A stretch of 64,000 nt of DNA from Bacteroides sp. (lineage in GTDB: Bacteria > Bacteroidota > Bacteroidia > Bacteroidales > P3), in NCBI GenBank assembly GCA_023662825.1, contig JAMPIH010000011.1, forward strand, positions 1-64,000. The letters run 5' to 3'. A model generated the notes under the pieces. The model was not told the origin of the DNA, searched no databases, and was given only the letters and a program-made list of their open reading frames with translations. This document shows positions 41,019 to 50,134 of this stretch, piece after piece. The translations under genes were made by a program, and so were the position numbers. Position 1 is the stretch's first letter. Each line of letters opens with the position of its first letter.

Positions 41019-43991
41019 ATGAAAAGGTTCTTCTTTTTTCTGTCTTTATGCCTGACGGCGTTCACGGCCAAGGCGCAGGTTCCCTACCCTTCCTACGCCG
41101 ACCTGCACTCGCCAAAGATCGACAGCCTTATCAAAGGCATGAGCCTCGAGGACATGGCGGCACAGACCATCGTGCTGCGTTCCAAGGCCAAGCCCACCGC
41201 CGACTACATCGTGCAGATGAGGCAGATGCTCTCGGCCCACCCCTACGGCGGCGTCTGTTTCTTTGCCGGCACCACGCCCGACATGCTGACCCTGCAGCAG
41301 GTCTATAAGCAGGCCTCCAGACTGCCGCTCTTCATCACCATCGACGGGGAGTTCGGCCCGGCCATGCGGCTCACCGACCTCAAGAAACTGCCCCGCCAGC
41401 AGGCCTTGGGCGCCATCGCCGACGAAGGCCTCGTGTATGAGGCCGGACAGGAAGCCGGCCGCCAATGCCGGTTGCTGGGCATCCAATGGAACTTCCTGCC
41501 GGTGGCGGACGTGAACAACAACCCTAAGAACCCGGTCATCAACACCCGCTCTTTCGGCGAGGACCCACAGGAAGTGTCGCGGCTTTCCACCCTCTTCCTG
41601 AAGGGAATGCAGAGCCAAGGCGTGATGGGTTCGGCCAAGCATTTTCCCGGACACGGCGATACCGAGACCGACTCGCACAAGGCACTGCCGCTAATTCGCC
41701 ACAGCCGGCAGACCATCGACAGCATCCACCTGCCGCCGTTCAGGCAACTGATCGCCGAGGGCGTGGAAAGCGTGATGGTGGGACACCTGAACCTGCCCGC
41801 CTACGACAGTTCGGGGCTGCCGGCCAGCCTCTCGCCGCGCGTGGTGACTGAACTGCTGCGCAAGGAACTGGGCTATCGGGGGCTTGTCGTTACCGACGGC
41901 CTGGAAATGGAAGGTGTGCGCGTGGCCTTGCAGAAGCTGCCCGAATACCAGAGCATGGGAGAAGGCATAATCGAGGTGCAGGCGCTCAAGGCCGGCTGCG
42001 ACGTGCTGCTGCTGCCCGTCAATCCTGCGGCCACGGTAAAGGCCGTCGCCAAAGCGGTGCAGAAAGGCATACTGCCGCGCGAACGTTTGGAAGATGCCTG
42101 CCGGCGGATCCTCTACTACAAGACCCGCCCCGGTTTCATGCAGGACTACGGCGACTATCCCTCCGAAACCACCATGAGGAACCTGCCGGGCTTTATAAAA
42201 GACTCCCTCAACGGCCAGGCCAACGCCGAACTGCTGCAGGTACTCTACAATCAGGCGGTAACGCTCTTAGAGAACGACCGGGGCATTTTGCCGATTTCCG
42301 TCTGGGAATACCCCAAAAAACTGTGCCTCTCCATAGGCGACGGCAAAACGGGCGCGTTCTTCAAGCGCCTGCAGCAATACGACCCTGACATCGAGCAAAT
42401 AAACCTCAAGCGCGATTTCGACCCCAAGCTGCCCGACGACACCTGCTTCCTGCAGCGTATCGCCGAATACGACCTGGTGATTGTAGGCATCACCAACACC
42501 AACTACACGCCGGCAAAAAAATACGGCATCACGGGGCAGAGCGTACGCCTGATACAGAAACTGCAGGCTTCGGGCGTGCGCGTGGTACTGAGCGTTTTCG
42601 CCCCGCCCTATGCCCTCCTGCCCTTCTATAACATGAACCGCATCCGCGCCATCCTGTGCGGCTATCAGGAAACGGACGAAAGCCAGAAGGCCTGCGCCGA
42701 CGTGATTTTCGGCGCCCTGCCGGCCAAAGGGAAATTACCGGTAAGCATTGAAAAATACTGGCCGGCCGGACACGGCTACACCACGCAGGCAGACCGTCTG
42801 CACCACGGACGCGCCAAAGACGCGGGACTCAACGAACGTTGCCTGGCCAGAATCGACTCGATCGTGCTGGAGGGGCTGGAACAGCAGGCCTACCCCGGCT
42901 GCCAGGTGCTGATTGCCAAAGGCGGCACGGTGGTCTATGACAAATGCTTCGGACGCGAGAGCTACGACAGCCTGGCGCCTGGAATATCGAACGAAAGCAT
43001 CTACGATGTAGCCTCCCTCACCAAAATCATGGCCACCACATTGGCCTACATGCGGCTCTACGAAAACGGAGACTATCGCCTTGACCAGACGGTACGGGAC
43101 GTGATACCGAGGCTTTCCTCCACCAACAAACGCTACGCCACCTTCCGTCAGATGCTGAGCCATCAGGCTGGATTGAAGGCATTTATTCCGTATGTGGAAG
43201 ATAGCGTGTTCAACGGGAAACCCATTTTCGACACCGCCTACTCCTACGAATACCCCACGCAGGTGGCCGCCCGGCTTTTCCTGCAGAACGGCTACGAACG
43301 CCATATCCGCCGCCTGATCGACGAAAGCCCCGTAAACGCACGCCGGCCGTATGTCTACAGCGACCTGGGATTCTACTACCTTAACGAGGCTTTGGAGCGG
43401 CTTACCGACACTTCGCTGGAAGGCTATGTGGAAGCCAATTTCTTTCATTACTTAGGGCTGAAGAACACGGCTTTCCATCCGCTGCAGTATTTTCCCCTGA
43501 ACCGCATCGTTCCTACCGAAAACGACAGTTCCTTGCGACACCGCCTCCTGCGCGGCTTCGTGCACGACCCATTGGCGGCGCTATTGGGCGGAGTCAGCGG
43601 CTCGGCGGGACTATTCTCCACCAGCCGCGACATCGCCGTGATCTGCCAGATGCTCCTGCAACGGGGTGCCTACGGGGGCATCCGCTATTTCGACAGCTGC
43701 ACGGTGAACCTGTTTACCTCTTCTTCGTTCTCGCAGGCAGACAACCGCCGGGGCGGCGGATTCGACAAACCGCCCTTGAAACCCGACAAGAATTCGCCCA
43801 CCTGCCCCTCGGCATCGCCCTCCAGCTACGGACACAGCGGCTACACGGGCACCTACTGCTGGATAGACCCCGAACAAGACCTCATCTACGTATTCCTCTC
43901 CAACCGTGTCCACCCCACCTACAAGAACCGGAAGATCTCCCAGCTGAACATACGCACCGGAATTTTAGAGTGTCTGTATCACGTTAAATAA
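41019..43991 (+). CDS. GH3 beta-N-acetylhexosaminidase-like protein fused to a beta-lactamase-fold domain
   Basis: The 990-residue exported protein has a signal peptide (FFFFLSLCLTAFTAKA). A glycoside hydrolase family 3 domain spans about 30-380 with GSAKHFPGHGDTETDSHKAL, the NagZ-type His-Asp loop, and VVTDGLEMEGV, the nucleophile Asp (about 290). A GH3 C-terminal domain (400-590) follows, then a serine beta-lactamase/DD-peptidase-like domain with SLTK (about 665), YSD and GHSGYTGT. This layout is known in Bacteroidota and suggests processing of peptidoglycan fragments in the periplasm. It starts 3 bp after dapB; anmK (cell-wall sugar recycling) is elsewhere in the window. Confidence 0.92.
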   Translation: MKRFFFFLSLCLTAFTAKAQVPYPSYADLHSPKIDSLIKGMSLEDMAAQTIVLRSKAKPTADYIVQMRQMLSAHPYGGVCFFAGTTPDMLTLQQVYKQASRLPLFITIDGEFGPAMRLTDLKKLPRQQALGAIADEGLVYEAGQEAGRQCRLLGIQWNFLPVADVNNNPKNPVINTRSFGEDPQEVSRLSTLFLKGMQSQGVMGSAKHFPGHGDTETDSHKALPLIRHSRQTIDSIHLPPFRQLIAEGVESVMVGHLNLPAYDSSGLPASLSPRVVTELLRKELGYRGLVVTDGLEMEGVRVALQKLPEYQSMGEGIIEVQALKAGCDVLLLPVNPAATVKAVAKAVQKGILPRERLEDACRRILYYKTRPGFMQDYGDYPSETTMRNLPGFIKDSLNGQANAELLQVLYNQAVTLLENDRGILPISVWEYPKKLCLSIGDGKTGAFFKRLQQYDPDIEQINLKRDFDPKLPDDTCFLQRIAEYDLVIVGITNTNYTPAKKYGITGQSVRLIQKLQASGVRVVLSVFAPPYALLPFYNMNRIRAILCGYQETDESQKACADVIFGALPAKGKLPVSIEKYWPAGHGYTTQADRLHHGRAKDAGLNERCLARIDSIVLEGLEQQAYPGCQVLIAKGGTVVYDKCFGRESYDSLAPGISNESIYDVASLTKIMATTLAYMRLYENGDYRLDQTVRDVIPRLSSTNKRYATFRQMLSHQAGLKAFIPYVEDSVFNGKPIFDTAYSYEYPTQVAARLFLQNGYERHIRRLIDESPVNARRPYVYSDLGFYYLNEALERLTDTSLEGYVEANFFHYLGLKNTAFHPLQYFPLNRIVPTENDSSLRHRLLRGFVHDPLAALLGGVSGSAGLFSTSRDIAVICQMLLQRGAYGGIRYFDSCTVNLFTSSSFSQADNRRGGGFDKPPLKPDKNSPTCPSASPSSYGHSGYTGTYCWIDPEQDLIYVFLSNRVHPTYKNRKISQLNIRTGILECLYHVK

Positions 43992-44001
43992 AAGAAATTT
44001 C

Positions 44002-45189
44002 TTATCGGAACAAGTCCCCTAGTTCCCATTGCAGAAACTCTTCAACGGGAACACCTCCCGACCCGACAACAAATGAATGTTGCGGATTGAAACGTTTAAC
44101 AAACTCCGGCAATCCGGCATTAGACGTCCGTCGGCCACTCTTGACCTCGACGGCAACACACTGGCTACCGCACCCGATCACGAAATCAACCTCTTTGTCC
44201 CGTTCCCGCCAATAATAGACTTTGTAGTCCCATTCTTCGGCTTGGTTCAGGATATGCGCTCCGACCGCACTCTCCACCCAGCGCCCCCACACCTTCGGAG
44301 TAGTGTACACCTTCCCAAACGTAAGTCCCGACAGGGCACTCAACAGCGAAGTATTATAGACATGCAGCTTGGGAACGGAGTTATATTTACGGGCGTTGTC
44401 GTTGGCATATTTTTGCAAGCCGCACAGCAACTGCGACTCATCAAGTGTCGTCAGATAGCCCGCCAACGTCGTTACATTGCCCGCATCCTGCAACTGTCCG
44501 AGCATCTTGGTCAATGAAATTTCCTCCCCCGAATAGGTACAACCCAATTCAAACAACTGCTTCATCAATTCTGGCTTATAGACAGTCTTTGTCATCAGAA
44601 TATCCCGTTCTATAGCCGGAGCAACGATACTGTCTTTGACATATCGCCGCCAACGCCCCTCGTTGCCTATAAATCTCGCCCCACCCGGATAGCCGCCGAA
44701 GAAAATATAATGTTCTACATCCACTCCGAAAGCTTCGCGCATCTCCCAATAGCTCCAGTGCGGTAGCCGTATCAATTCGTAGCGACCCGCCAGCGACTCG
44801 GTCAATCCGTCTTTCAGCAACAGCCGCGACGAACCAAGAATAACAACTTTCAGATTTACATCATTGAACGTATCTGCATCCCACTGCTTTTTAACCTCCT
44901 CGCTCCAATTATCAACTTTGTGCACCTCATCGATAACGAGCAGATATTCCGTATGCCGTCCCAGCCGCATACGCGCCCGTGCCGTTTCCCACACTTCGCC
45001 GATCCATGCCGAATTCTCCCTGACAATGCCGTCGGCCGACACCAACATATTGGGGATTGCCGTTTCCTGCAGCAATTGCTTTACCATTGTGGACTTTCCC
45101 ACCTGACGCGGTCCGGAGATAACCTGAATCATGCCGCGCGGCTCAGCCAATCGCGTCGCCAGTTCATCGTATTGTGGCCTTCTGTACAT
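44002..45189 (-). CDS. AAA ATPase with DUF4143 domain (second)
   Basis: The 395-residue protein has Walker A GPRQVGKST (26-34), Walker B LVIDEVHKVDNW (about 103), and a C-terminal DUF4143 part with EVDFVIGCGSQCVAVEVKSG, which carries the D and ExK nuclease-like residues. Overall identity to the one at 29403 looks low beyond these motifs. It is convergent with the GH3 gene, 10 bp away, and the upstream 230 bp is AT-rich with no gene. Confidence 0.88.
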   Translation of the reverse strand: MYRRPQYDELATRLAEPRGMIQVISGPRQVGKSTMVKQLLQETAIPNMLVSADGIVRENSAWIGEVWETARARMRLGRHTEYLLVIDEVHKVDNWSEEVKKQWDADTFNDVNLKVVILGSSRLLLKDGLTESLAGRYELIRLPHWSYWEMREAFGVDVEHYIFFGGYPGGARFIGNEGRWRRYVKDSIVAPAIERDILMTKTVYKPELMKQLFELGCTYSGEEISLTKMLGQLQDAGNVTTLAGYLTTLDESQLLCGLQKYANDNARKYNSVPKLHVYNTSLLSALSGLTFGKVYTTPKVWGRWVESAVGAHILNQAEEWDYKVYYWRERDKEVDFVIGCGSQCVAVEVKSGRRTSNAGLPEFVKRFNPQHSFVVGSGGVPVEEFLQWELGDLFR

Positions 45190-45212
45190 ACAAATCGTTC
45201 ATTTACCCACTG

Positions 45213-45220
45213 CGAATATA
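45213..45220 (-). promoter_or_regulatory. Possible -7 element of the second ATPase gene
   Basis: Read leftward, TATATTCG resembles TAnnTTTG with one mismatch, 23 bp before the start codon. Confidence 0.3.
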
Positions 45221-45420
45221 CACAAAATGTTCAAATCTTGCAATCAATCTACTCAATTTTACTCCGAATTTCACTCAATTTCCTTTATTCTATTCTCCCG
45301 AAACAACACTATGAGGGCTATCTTGAAATGCCTCGTCTCTTATCCCCCATTCTTAGTCCCAGCTTGTTCAAATCTTCATTAGCCAGTTCCTGTAAACAAC
45401 CGCAATGTTTCCCCATTTAT

Positions 45421-46209
45421 TTATTGCGCCAAGTGCCGTACCATCTTCCTCTTTTCGTTGTAGGAATAGAGCCACGACAGGAAGGGGAAAGCGCGCATCA
45501 GGGGATAGAACGCGGCAAAGAGCCGCGACGGATATACCTTTTTCCGGTTTTTCCGCAGGCCTCTTAGAATGGCCTCCGCCACCTGTTCCGGACACTGGCG
45601 GATAAAGGGCAAGGGCGGCTCCTGCTCTCCCGAAGCGCGGGTAAAGAAGTTCGTTCGGGTGGCCACCGGATACACACGGAGAATTCTCAGCCAACCGGGC
45701 TTCTCGAAGCGGTAGGTGCGCCAAAAGCCGTCGAGGGCCGACTTGCTGGCGCAGTAGAGCGCGTAATACGGCAGCGGCACCATCGCCACGGCCGAGATCA
45801 GGCTCACGAAATATTTCGGAACCTTCGTATTCCCGCAATCCTTATTGGCCTGCAGGAAATGCTGCAGCATATGGATCTGCCCCAATGTATTGAGGTTGAA
45901 TATCCGCTCGGAATGCCTCCAGTCGGGTTCTTCTATCCGTTCCCGATAGGCGAAGCCGGCATTGGCGATGCAAAGGTCTATGCCACCGAAGGTATCGAGC
46001 ATATAGCGGAAGGTGCGGTCTATGTCTTCGGGCTTCGAGAAATCGGCGGCCAACGGAAACACCACGCCCGGCACCTGCGGAATGGCTTCGGTATGCCGCG
46101 CCACGGCCACTATCCTGTTTCCACAACCCGCCGCCAGCCGCTCCGTCAACATCCGTCCGATACCCGACGAAGCCCCGGTAATCAATATCCGCAGATTCTC
46201 CAATTTCAT
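45421..46209 (-). CDS. SDR family oxidoreductase (second)
   Basis: From MKLENLRILITGASSGIG the protein has 262 residues: NAD(P) loop TGASSGIGRM, IANAGFAYRERIEEP, a catalytic Ser in FVSLISAVAMVPLP and Tyr-x3-Lys in YALYCASKSALDGFW. Its substrate is unknown. The frame is open to 46242, but the promoter at 46229-46236 lies inside that extension, so the start at 46209 is preferred. It is a single gene and only a distant relative of the SDR at 4145. Confidence 0.88.
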   Translation of the reverse strand: MKLENLRILITGASSGIGRMLTERLAAGCGNRIVAVARHTEAIPQVPGVVFPLAADFSKPEDIDRTFRYMLDTFGGIDLCIANAGFAYRERIEEPDWRHSERIFNLNTLGQIHMLQHFLQANKDCGNTKVPKYFVSLISAVAMVPLPYYALYCASKSALDGFWRTYRFEKPGWLRILRVYPVATRTNFFTRASGEQEPPLPFIRQCPEQVAEAILRGLRKNRKKVYPSRLFAAFYPLMRAFPFLSWLYSYNEKRKMVRHLAQ

Positions 46210-46228
46210 AACCTGTCCATTCCTTTTG

Positions 46229-46236
46229 CAAAGGTA
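46229..46236 (-). promoter_or_regulatory. -7 element of the second SDR gene
   Basis: Read leftward, TACCTTTG matches TAnnTTTG about 20 bp before the ATG at 46209. Confidence 0.5.
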
Positions 46237-46378
46237 CGCCAAAGAGCGACCGGAGCCACGCCATTCTTAAAATTTTTGCAAACTGACAACCAGCCACATA
46301 CAACGAAACAATTCGGCTGAACTTCGATAAAACCAGAATTTCAGGGTTTATACTATACAACCCATAAAAACCAAGGCC

Positions 46379-46561
46379 ATGATTCCCCAGCTACAGCAAA
46401 CCGAAGATCAGCCCTATATCCCCACCTATGTAATCTTCGAACTCAAAGGCGAAGAAATCGTCTGCTTAGTGAACCGCCTCGGCATCTTCCAAGTAAAGGA
46501 CCCCTTGGGAACAGCCGGGCGCAGAGACCAAGTTCACTTGGTCTCTGCCGAAGTACAATAA
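46379..46561 (+). CDS. Small hypothetical protein
   Basis: A 60-residue frame, MIPQLQQTEDQPYIPTYVIF at its start and ending SAEVQ, uses codons like the neighbouring core genes (many GAA, ATC, CTC, CCC). It has no recognised motif or membrane segment. A 28-base perfect palindrome (46521-46548) lies in its 3' end and encodes RDQVHLVS. It may be a real small gene, the remnant of a longer one, or chance. Confidence 0.4.
   Translation: MIPQLQQTEDQPYIPTYVIFELKGEEIVCLVNRLGIFQVKDPLGTAGRRDQVHLVSAEVQ
46521..46548. repeat. Perfect 13-bp-stem palindrome
   Basis: GCAGAGACCAAGT and ACTTGGTCTCTGC pair exactly around a 2-base centre. There is no T-run. The very short loop favours a DNA-binding site or a cruciform/replication-related structure over a terminator. 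Confidence 0.6.
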
Positions 46562-46631
46562 TGTCCGGGGCATTCTCCGAAGGCGCAATCCCCCAACCGC
46601 AGCAGGGCAAAAAAATGTGATAAATTTTCCG

Positions 46632-46639
46632 TACCTTCG
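46632..46639 (+). promoter_or_regulatory. Variant -7 element of the pdxS operon
   Basis: TACCTTCG differs from TAnnTTTG at one position and lies 102 bp before pdxS. The implied leader holds two short inverted repeats (GTTCG/CGAAC near 46656-46672 and CCCC/GGGG near 46677-46688). Confidence 0.35.
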
Positions 46640-46741
46640 CGGGTTATTTTGGGTGTTCGAGTGCAGCCGAACCTTTCCCCTGCCGGGGAGAGAATCCGCC
46701 CGCAACATGCAGAAAGCAAAAAATAAAAACAACATACTGTC

Positions 46742-47635
46742 ATGAAAAAATCCGACAAAAGCAACGACTGGAAAGTCAAATTGGGACTTGCCGAAATGTT
46801 GAAAAACGGCGTCATCATGGATGTTACCGATGTGGAACAGGCCAAAATCGCCGAAGATGCCGGTGCCATCGCCGTCATGGCCCTTGAACGCGTACCCTCC
46901 GACATCCGCGCCCAAGGCGGTGTCGCCCGTATGAGCGACCCCAAGATGATTATGGAAATCAAGAAAGCGGTGAGCATTCCCGTTATGGCCAAATGCCGTA
47001 TCGGCCACATTGCCGAAGCCCGCATTCTGGAAGCCCTCGATATCGACTTTATCGACGAAAGCGAAGTGTTGACGCCCGCCGACGACGAATTCCACATCAA
47101 CAAACACGAATTCCGCATTCCTTTCGTCTGCGGTTGCCGCAACTTAGGTGAAGCCCTGCGCCGTATCGGTGAAGGGGCCGCCTTGATCCGCACCAAGGGC
47201 GAAGCCGGTACCGGAAACATCGTGGAAGCCGTTCGCCACATGCGCTGCCTCATGGCCGGAATCCACCGCCTGCAGGCCTGCAGCAAGGAAGAACTCATGA
47301 CCGAAGCCAAGAACCTGGGCGCCCCCTACGACCTGGTTTGCTACGTGGCCGAACACGGCAAACTGCCCGTGCCCAACTTCTCCGCCGGTGGTGTGGCCAC
47401 CCCCGCCGACGCGGCCTTGATGCGCCTCCTGGGCGCCGAATCGGTGTTCGTAGGTTCGGGGATCTTTAAGTCGAAGAACCCCAAGAAAGTGGCCAAAGCC
47501 ATTGTGGAAGCCACCACGCACTACAACGACGCCGCCAAACTGGCCAAGCTGTCCGAAAACTTAGGCGAACCCATGCACGGCATCGATGTTCGCCAATTGG
47601 ACGAAAAACAACTGTTCGCCAACCGCGGCTGGTAA
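46742..47635 (+). CDS. pdxS: Pyridoxal 5'-phosphate synthase lyase subunit PdxS
   Basis: PdxS condenses ribose 5-phosphate, glyceraldehyde 3-phosphate and ammonia into PLP in the cytosol. The 297-residue barrel has [32 protein letters not shown] with the substrate Lys, and [16 protein letters not shown]. Length is typical. Ammonia comes from PdxT, encoded 6 bp downstream. Confidence 0.97.
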   Translation: MKKSDKSNDWKVKLGLAEMLKNGVIMDVTDVEQAKIAEDAGAIAVMALERVPSDIRAQGGVARMSDPKMIMEIKKAVSIPVMAKCRIGHIAEARILEALDIDFIDESEVLTPADDEFHINKHEFRIPFVCGCRNLGEALRRIGEGAALIRTKGEAGTGNIVEAVRHMRCLMAGIHRLQACSKEELMTEAKNLGAPYDLVCYVAEHGKLPVPNFSAGGVATPADAALMRLLGAESVFVGSGIFKSKNPKKVAKAIVEATTHYNDAAKLAKLSENLGEPMHGIDVRQLDEKQLFANRGW

Positions 47636-47641
47636 TCTTAT

Positions 47642-48205
47642 ATGAAGACCGTAGGCGTTTTAGGAATCCAGGGAGCCATCGAAGAGCACGAGAACAGCAT
47701 ACGTGAACTCGGGCTGAACACCGTGCGCGTGCTGGCTCCCGCGGATTTAAAGAAGATAGACGGCATTATCCTGCCCGGCGGCGAAAGCACCGCCATGGGC
47801 AAGCAGTTGGAATGGTTCGGCCTTATGGAGCCCTTGCGCAAGGCCATCGCCGGCGGAATGCCCGCTTTCGGCACCTGCGCCGGCATGATCCTGCTGGCCA
47901 AGGAAATCGAAGGCAGCACCCAGACCCGCATCGGCCTGATGGATATTCTTGTAAGGCGTAACGCATACGGTTCCCAGTTAGACAGCTTCGTTACCGACCT
48001 GGAGGTTGCCGGCTTCAAGAAACCCCTGCCGGCGGTGTTCATCCGCGCCCCGCGCATCGAGAAATGCGCCAAGAACGTGGAGATCCTCGCCTCCTATCGG
48101 AAGCATCCCGTACTGGTTCGGCAAAAGCACCTGCTGGCGGCCAGCTTCCACCCGGAACTTACCGACAGCACCGAGCTGCACCGCTACTTTACCCAAATGA
48201 TCTAA
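47642..48205 (+). CDS. pdxT: Pyridoxal 5'-phosphate synthase glutaminase subunit PdxT
   Basis: PdxT hydrolyses glutamine and channels ammonia to PdxS. The class I glutaminase triad is visible: Cys in AFGTCAGMILLA, and His and Glu in LAASFHPELT. GGESTAMGK matches the family. The 187-residue length is typical. It lies between pdxS (6 bp) and nusB (2 bp). Confidence 0.96.
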   Translation: MKTVGVLGIQGAIEEHENSIRELGLNTVRVLAPADLKKIDGIILPGGESTAMGKQLEWFGLMEPLRKAIAGGMPAFGTCAGMILLAKEIEGSTQTRIGLMDILVRRNAYGSQLDSFVTDLEVAGFKKPLPAVFIRAPRIEKCAKNVEILASYRKHPVLVRQKHLLAASFHPELTDSTELHRYFTQMI

Positions 48206-48207
48206 GC

Positions 48208-49167
48208 ATGTTCAACCGCCGATTCATACGCGAAAAAGTGATCCAGGCCGGTTACGGCTTTTTTCAGGGCGGTGCCGAAAGCGCCATGGCCTGCAGGCAG
48301 AACCTGCTCGCAGGCTTGGAGCAGACCGCACAGCTGTATTATTTCCACCTTAAGTTCATCGTAGATCTGGCCGCGTTGGCCAAGGATCGTTACGCCCAGG
48401 CCAAAGAAAGAGGCCGCGAGTCCGAAAGCATGGAAGGCCTGCGCCGGATGGCCGAAAACACGGTGGTGGAACACCTTGCCCAGGACGTCAACTTCCTGTT
48501 GAAAAGCGAAAGCTACCGACCCGAGAAACGGGCCTACAACGATTTGCTTTCCACGGTGTACGACAGCCTCTTTTCGCTCAACAACGAGAGTTCTCCGGCC
48601 ATGAAGGCCGCCCAAAAAGCGGAAGACGTGTCCGAAGAGCCGTTTGAACGCGACCGCGAGTTCCTGCGCAAACTCTACAAGCGCAAGATTGCCGAGCATG
48701 CAGCGCTGCGTTCCTTCTGCGAAGAACGTTCCATTTACTGGGAATCCGACTACGAGAGCGTTACCTTCTGGGTATATTCGCTCTTGGGCAAGATGAGCGC
48801 CGAACGCAACAACAATGTGGACGAAGGCCTGAACGCCGAGAACGAGGACGTGAAATTCGGCCTCACCCTCCTGGACAAGACCCTGATGCACGCCGAGGAG
48901 TACAACGAGTACATCGCCCCGCGCCTGCAGAACTGGAACCACGAACGCATCGGCGCCACCGAAAGGCTCCTGCTCTGCGTGGCCATGAGCGAATTGGTAA
49001 ACTTCCCATCCATTCCCGTCAAGGCCAGCCTCAACGAATACGTCGAGTTGAGCAAGCAGTTCTGTTCCAAAGAAAGCGCACCTTTCGTAAACGGCGTGCT
49101 GCACCGGCTTTCCCAAGATTTGAAAGCCGACAAAAAAATGCAAAAAAGCGGCCGTGGCCTTATTTAG
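48208..49167 (+). CDS. nusB: Transcription antitermination factor NusB (long Bacteroidota form)
   Basis: The 319-residue protein has an N-terminal Bacteroidota-type helical extension and a C-terminal NusB core (LLDKTLMHAEEYNEYIAP; IGATERLLLCVAMSELVNFP; NEYVELSKQFCSKESAPFVN; VLHRLSQD). NusB binds BoxA RNA with NusE in rRNA antitermination. The frame is open further upstream within pdxT, but homology begins at ATG 48208, 2 bp after the pdxT stop. Confidence 0.92.
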   Translation: MFNRRFIREKVIQAGYGFFQGGAESAMACRQNLLAGLEQTAQLYYFHLKFIVDLAALAKDRYAQAKERGRESESMEGLRRMAENTVVEHLAQDVNFLLKSESYRPEKRAYNDLLSTVYDSLFSLNNESSPAMKAAQKAEDVSEEPFERDREFLRKLYKRKIAEHAALRSFCEERSIYWESDYESVTFWVYSLLGKMSAERNNNVDEGLNAENEDVKFGLTLLDKTLMHAEEYNEYIAPRLQNWNHERIGATERLLLCVAMSELVNFPSIPVKASLNEYVELSKQFCSKESAPFVNGVLHRLSQDLKADKKMQKSGRGLI

Positions 49168-49203
49168 GTTCCGGTCGAATAATAACCCTTTAATACTTTT
49201 GAA

Positions 49204-49524
49204 ATGAATTTACTGAACATCTTATTGCAAGCCACCGCCTCTAAGAACGGTGCCATGCAACAGATCCTGCTGATCGTCATCATCCTGGTGATTTTCTATT
49301 TCTTTATGATCCGTCCCCAGATGAAACGCAGCAAGGAACAGAAAAAATTCCGCGACAACCTGCAGAAAGGCCAGAAAGTGATCACCATCGGCGGCATTCA
49401 CGGCAAGATCGTGGAAATTCAGGACACCACCGTTACCATCGAAGTGGAAAACGGTGCCCGTCTGTGCATGGAAAAGAGCGCGATCGCCTCGAGCATCGGC
49501 GACCAACTGCCCGACAACAAGTAA
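49204..49524 (+). CDS. yajC: Preprotein translocase subunit YajC
   Basis: The 106-residue protein has one membrane helix (QILLIVIILVIFYFFMIRPQ) followed by KRSKEQKKFRDNLQKGQKVI and GGIHGKIVEIQDTTVTIEVE. It associates with SecDF-type translocase parts. It sits between nusB and coaE with gaps of 36 and 1 bp; a YbbR-like gene often found here in Bacteroides is absent. Confidence 0.94.
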   Translation: MNLLNILLQATASKNGAMQQILLIVIILVIFYFFMIRPQMKRSKEQKKFRDNLQKGQKVITIGGIHGKIVEIQDTTVTIEVENGARLCMEKSAIASSIGDQLPDNK

Positions 49525-49525
49525 T

Positions 49526-50134
49526 ATGTTGCGCATCGGGCTTACAGGAGGTATGGGCTGTGGTAAATCTACCATAGCCCATATTTTTTCCGCGCTCGGC
49601 ATTCCCGTCTATCATGCCGACGAACGTGCCAAGCACATTTCCGGACAAGCGGAAACCAAGGCCTGCATCGCGCGGCTTTTCGGCCAGGAAGCCGCACAAG
49701 ACAAGAAGACGCTGGCCGCCATCGTGTTCAACGACCCGCAGCAACTGGCCCGGCTCAACGACCTGATACACCCCTTGGTGTTCAACGACATGGAGGCATG
49801 GTTCTCGGAACTGGAAAACCTGCACACCCCGCCTCCCTATGCCCTGGTGGAAGCCGCCATCCTGTTCGAAAGCGGCATGGACGATATGTTTCACGGCATC
49901 ATCAATATCGAAGCCCCGGTGCATGAACAGATTGAACGCTGCATGGCGCGCGACCGCTGCTCCGAACAGGAAGTAAAGGCAAGGCTCGCCCGTCAACTCT
50001 CCTCCGAAGAAAGAAGGAAACGCGCCCGATTCACCATATCGAACGCATCCGAAGAACCCGTATTGCCTTCCGTTTTAGAAATAGATTCTCTACTACGCCA
50101 AGAGGCGTCGGAGCCTGATTCTCAGGGTAGATAG
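49526..50134 (+). CDS. coaE: Dephospho-CoA kinase
   Basis: CoaE phosphorylates dephospho-CoA, the last step of CoA synthesis. From ATG 49526 the 202-residue protein begins MLRIGLTGGMGCGKSTIAHI, whose P-loop is GGMGCGKST, and includes VYHADERAKHIS and LVEAAILFESGMDDMF. The ATG comes 1 bp after the yajC stop. Its 3' end overlaps that of the convergent anmK by 13 bp. Confidence 0.95.
   Translation: MLRIGLTGGMGCGKSTIAHIFSALGIPVYHADERAKHISGQAETKACIARLFGQEAAQDKKTLAAIVFNDPQQLARLNDLIHPLVFNDMEAWFSELENLHTPPPYALVEAAILFESGMDDMFHGIINIEAPVHEQIERCMARDRCSEQEVKARLARQLSSEERRKRARFTISNASEEPVLPSVLEIDSLLRQEASEPDSQGR

Noticed and set aside
50122-50134. Frameshift or misassembly at the coaE-anmK junction
   Set aside because: The 13-bp overlap of the two 3' ends reads correctly for both proteins (VYLP end of AnmK, Gly-Arg end of CoaE); it is an ordinary convergent overlap.
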